From: Pseudomonadota bacterium
GTDB lineage: Bacteria > Pseudomonadota > Gammaproteobacteria > Xanthomonadales > Xanthomonadaceae
Length of the DNA: 7,350 bases
Reading direction: 5' to 3'
Assembly: GCA_023423855.1 (NCBI GenBank)
Contig: JAFAEU010000469.1
Span: forward strand, 1-7,350
Shown piece by piece: positions 7,326 to 7,350 of the stretch (positions are counted from its first letter, which is position 1; every line of letters begins with the position of its first letter). The notes below the pieces were generated by a model. That model was not told where the DNA came from and ran no database searches. It was given only the letters and a program-made list of their open reading frames with translations. A program made the position numbers and the translations under genes.

Positions 7326-7350
7326 CCGTCATCTCCGCGCAGGCGGGGAG
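7326..7350. repeat. Partial REP-like dispersed repeat cut by the window end
   Basis: The motif CCGTCATCTCCGCGCAGG followed by CGGGGAG has imperfect inverted symmetry (for example CCGC 7335-7338 with GCGG 7343-7346). It resembles the widespread proteobacterial repeat of form GTCATYCCCGCGNAGGCGGGNATCC. The resemblance is from memory and the element is truncated here, so its boundaries are unknown. Confidence 0.4.

Larger units (their letters stand above)
7171..7350. other. Downstream intergenic region without a supported gene
   Basis: This stretch holds the two hairpins and the partial repeat listed separately. The open frames that cross it are continuations of shadow frames overlapping the GH95 gene and have no ribosome site or recognisable protein motif. 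I find no convincing promoter; a downstream gene, if any, begins beyond the window. Confidence 0.6.

Noticed and set aside
1..7350. CRISPR array, tRNA, rRNA, insertion sequence or phage gene
   Set aside because: No regularly spaced identical repeats, no tRNA or rRNA signatures, and no transposase or integrase motifs in any frame that I read.

Overview
The window reads as a chromosomal piece of a high-GC gammaproteobacterium, most likely Xanthomonadaceae/Lysobacteraceae (Lysobacter, Luteimonas or Xanthomonas type). The reasons are the strong G/C bias at third codon positions, the long spurious antisense frames this creates, the style of the intergenic palindromes, and a gene set I associate with xyloglucan utilisation loci of xanthomonads. 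The genus is an inference.

Layout: positions 1-169 hold no gene. They contain a long near-perfect inverted repeat (1-115) and then an A-rich hexamer repeat (125-172) that runs into the first start codon. Three same-strand genes fill the rest: a GH35 beta-galactosidase lipoprotein (170-1858), a GH31 alpha-xylosidase lipoprotein with an inserted PA14 domain (1863-4721), and a GH95 alpha-L-fucosidase or alpha-L-galactosidase with a Tat-type signal peptide (4741-7170). The gaps between genes are 4 and 19 nt, so this is very probably one operon. Positions 7171-7350 hold no convincing gene. They contain two hairpins that may end transcription and the start of what looks like a dispersed repeat, cut by the window edge.

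How the genes fit together: fucogalacto-xyloglucan side chains are Xyl(alpha1-6), Gal(beta1-2)Xyl and Fuc(alpha1-2)Gal(beta1-2)Xyl on a beta-1,4-glucan backbone. The GH95 enzyme would remove the terminal fucose, or the L-galactose that replaces it in some plants. GH35 would then remove galactose, and GH31 would remove the exposed xylose from the non-reducing end of the oligosaccharide. All three carry export signals, so this trimming should occur in the periplasm or on a membrane facing it, after an endo-xyloglucanase has cut the polymer and an outer-membrane transporter has imported the pieces. The endo-enzyme, transporter, beta-glucosidase and regulator are not in this window and may lie in the flanks.

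I see no previously undescribed system. The points most worth a second look are the 36-bp inverted repeat, the hexamer repeat at the first start codon, the mixed Sec-lipoprotein and Tat export of partner enzymes, and a threonine in the GH95 active-site motif that leaves fucosidase versus L-galactosidase specificity open.
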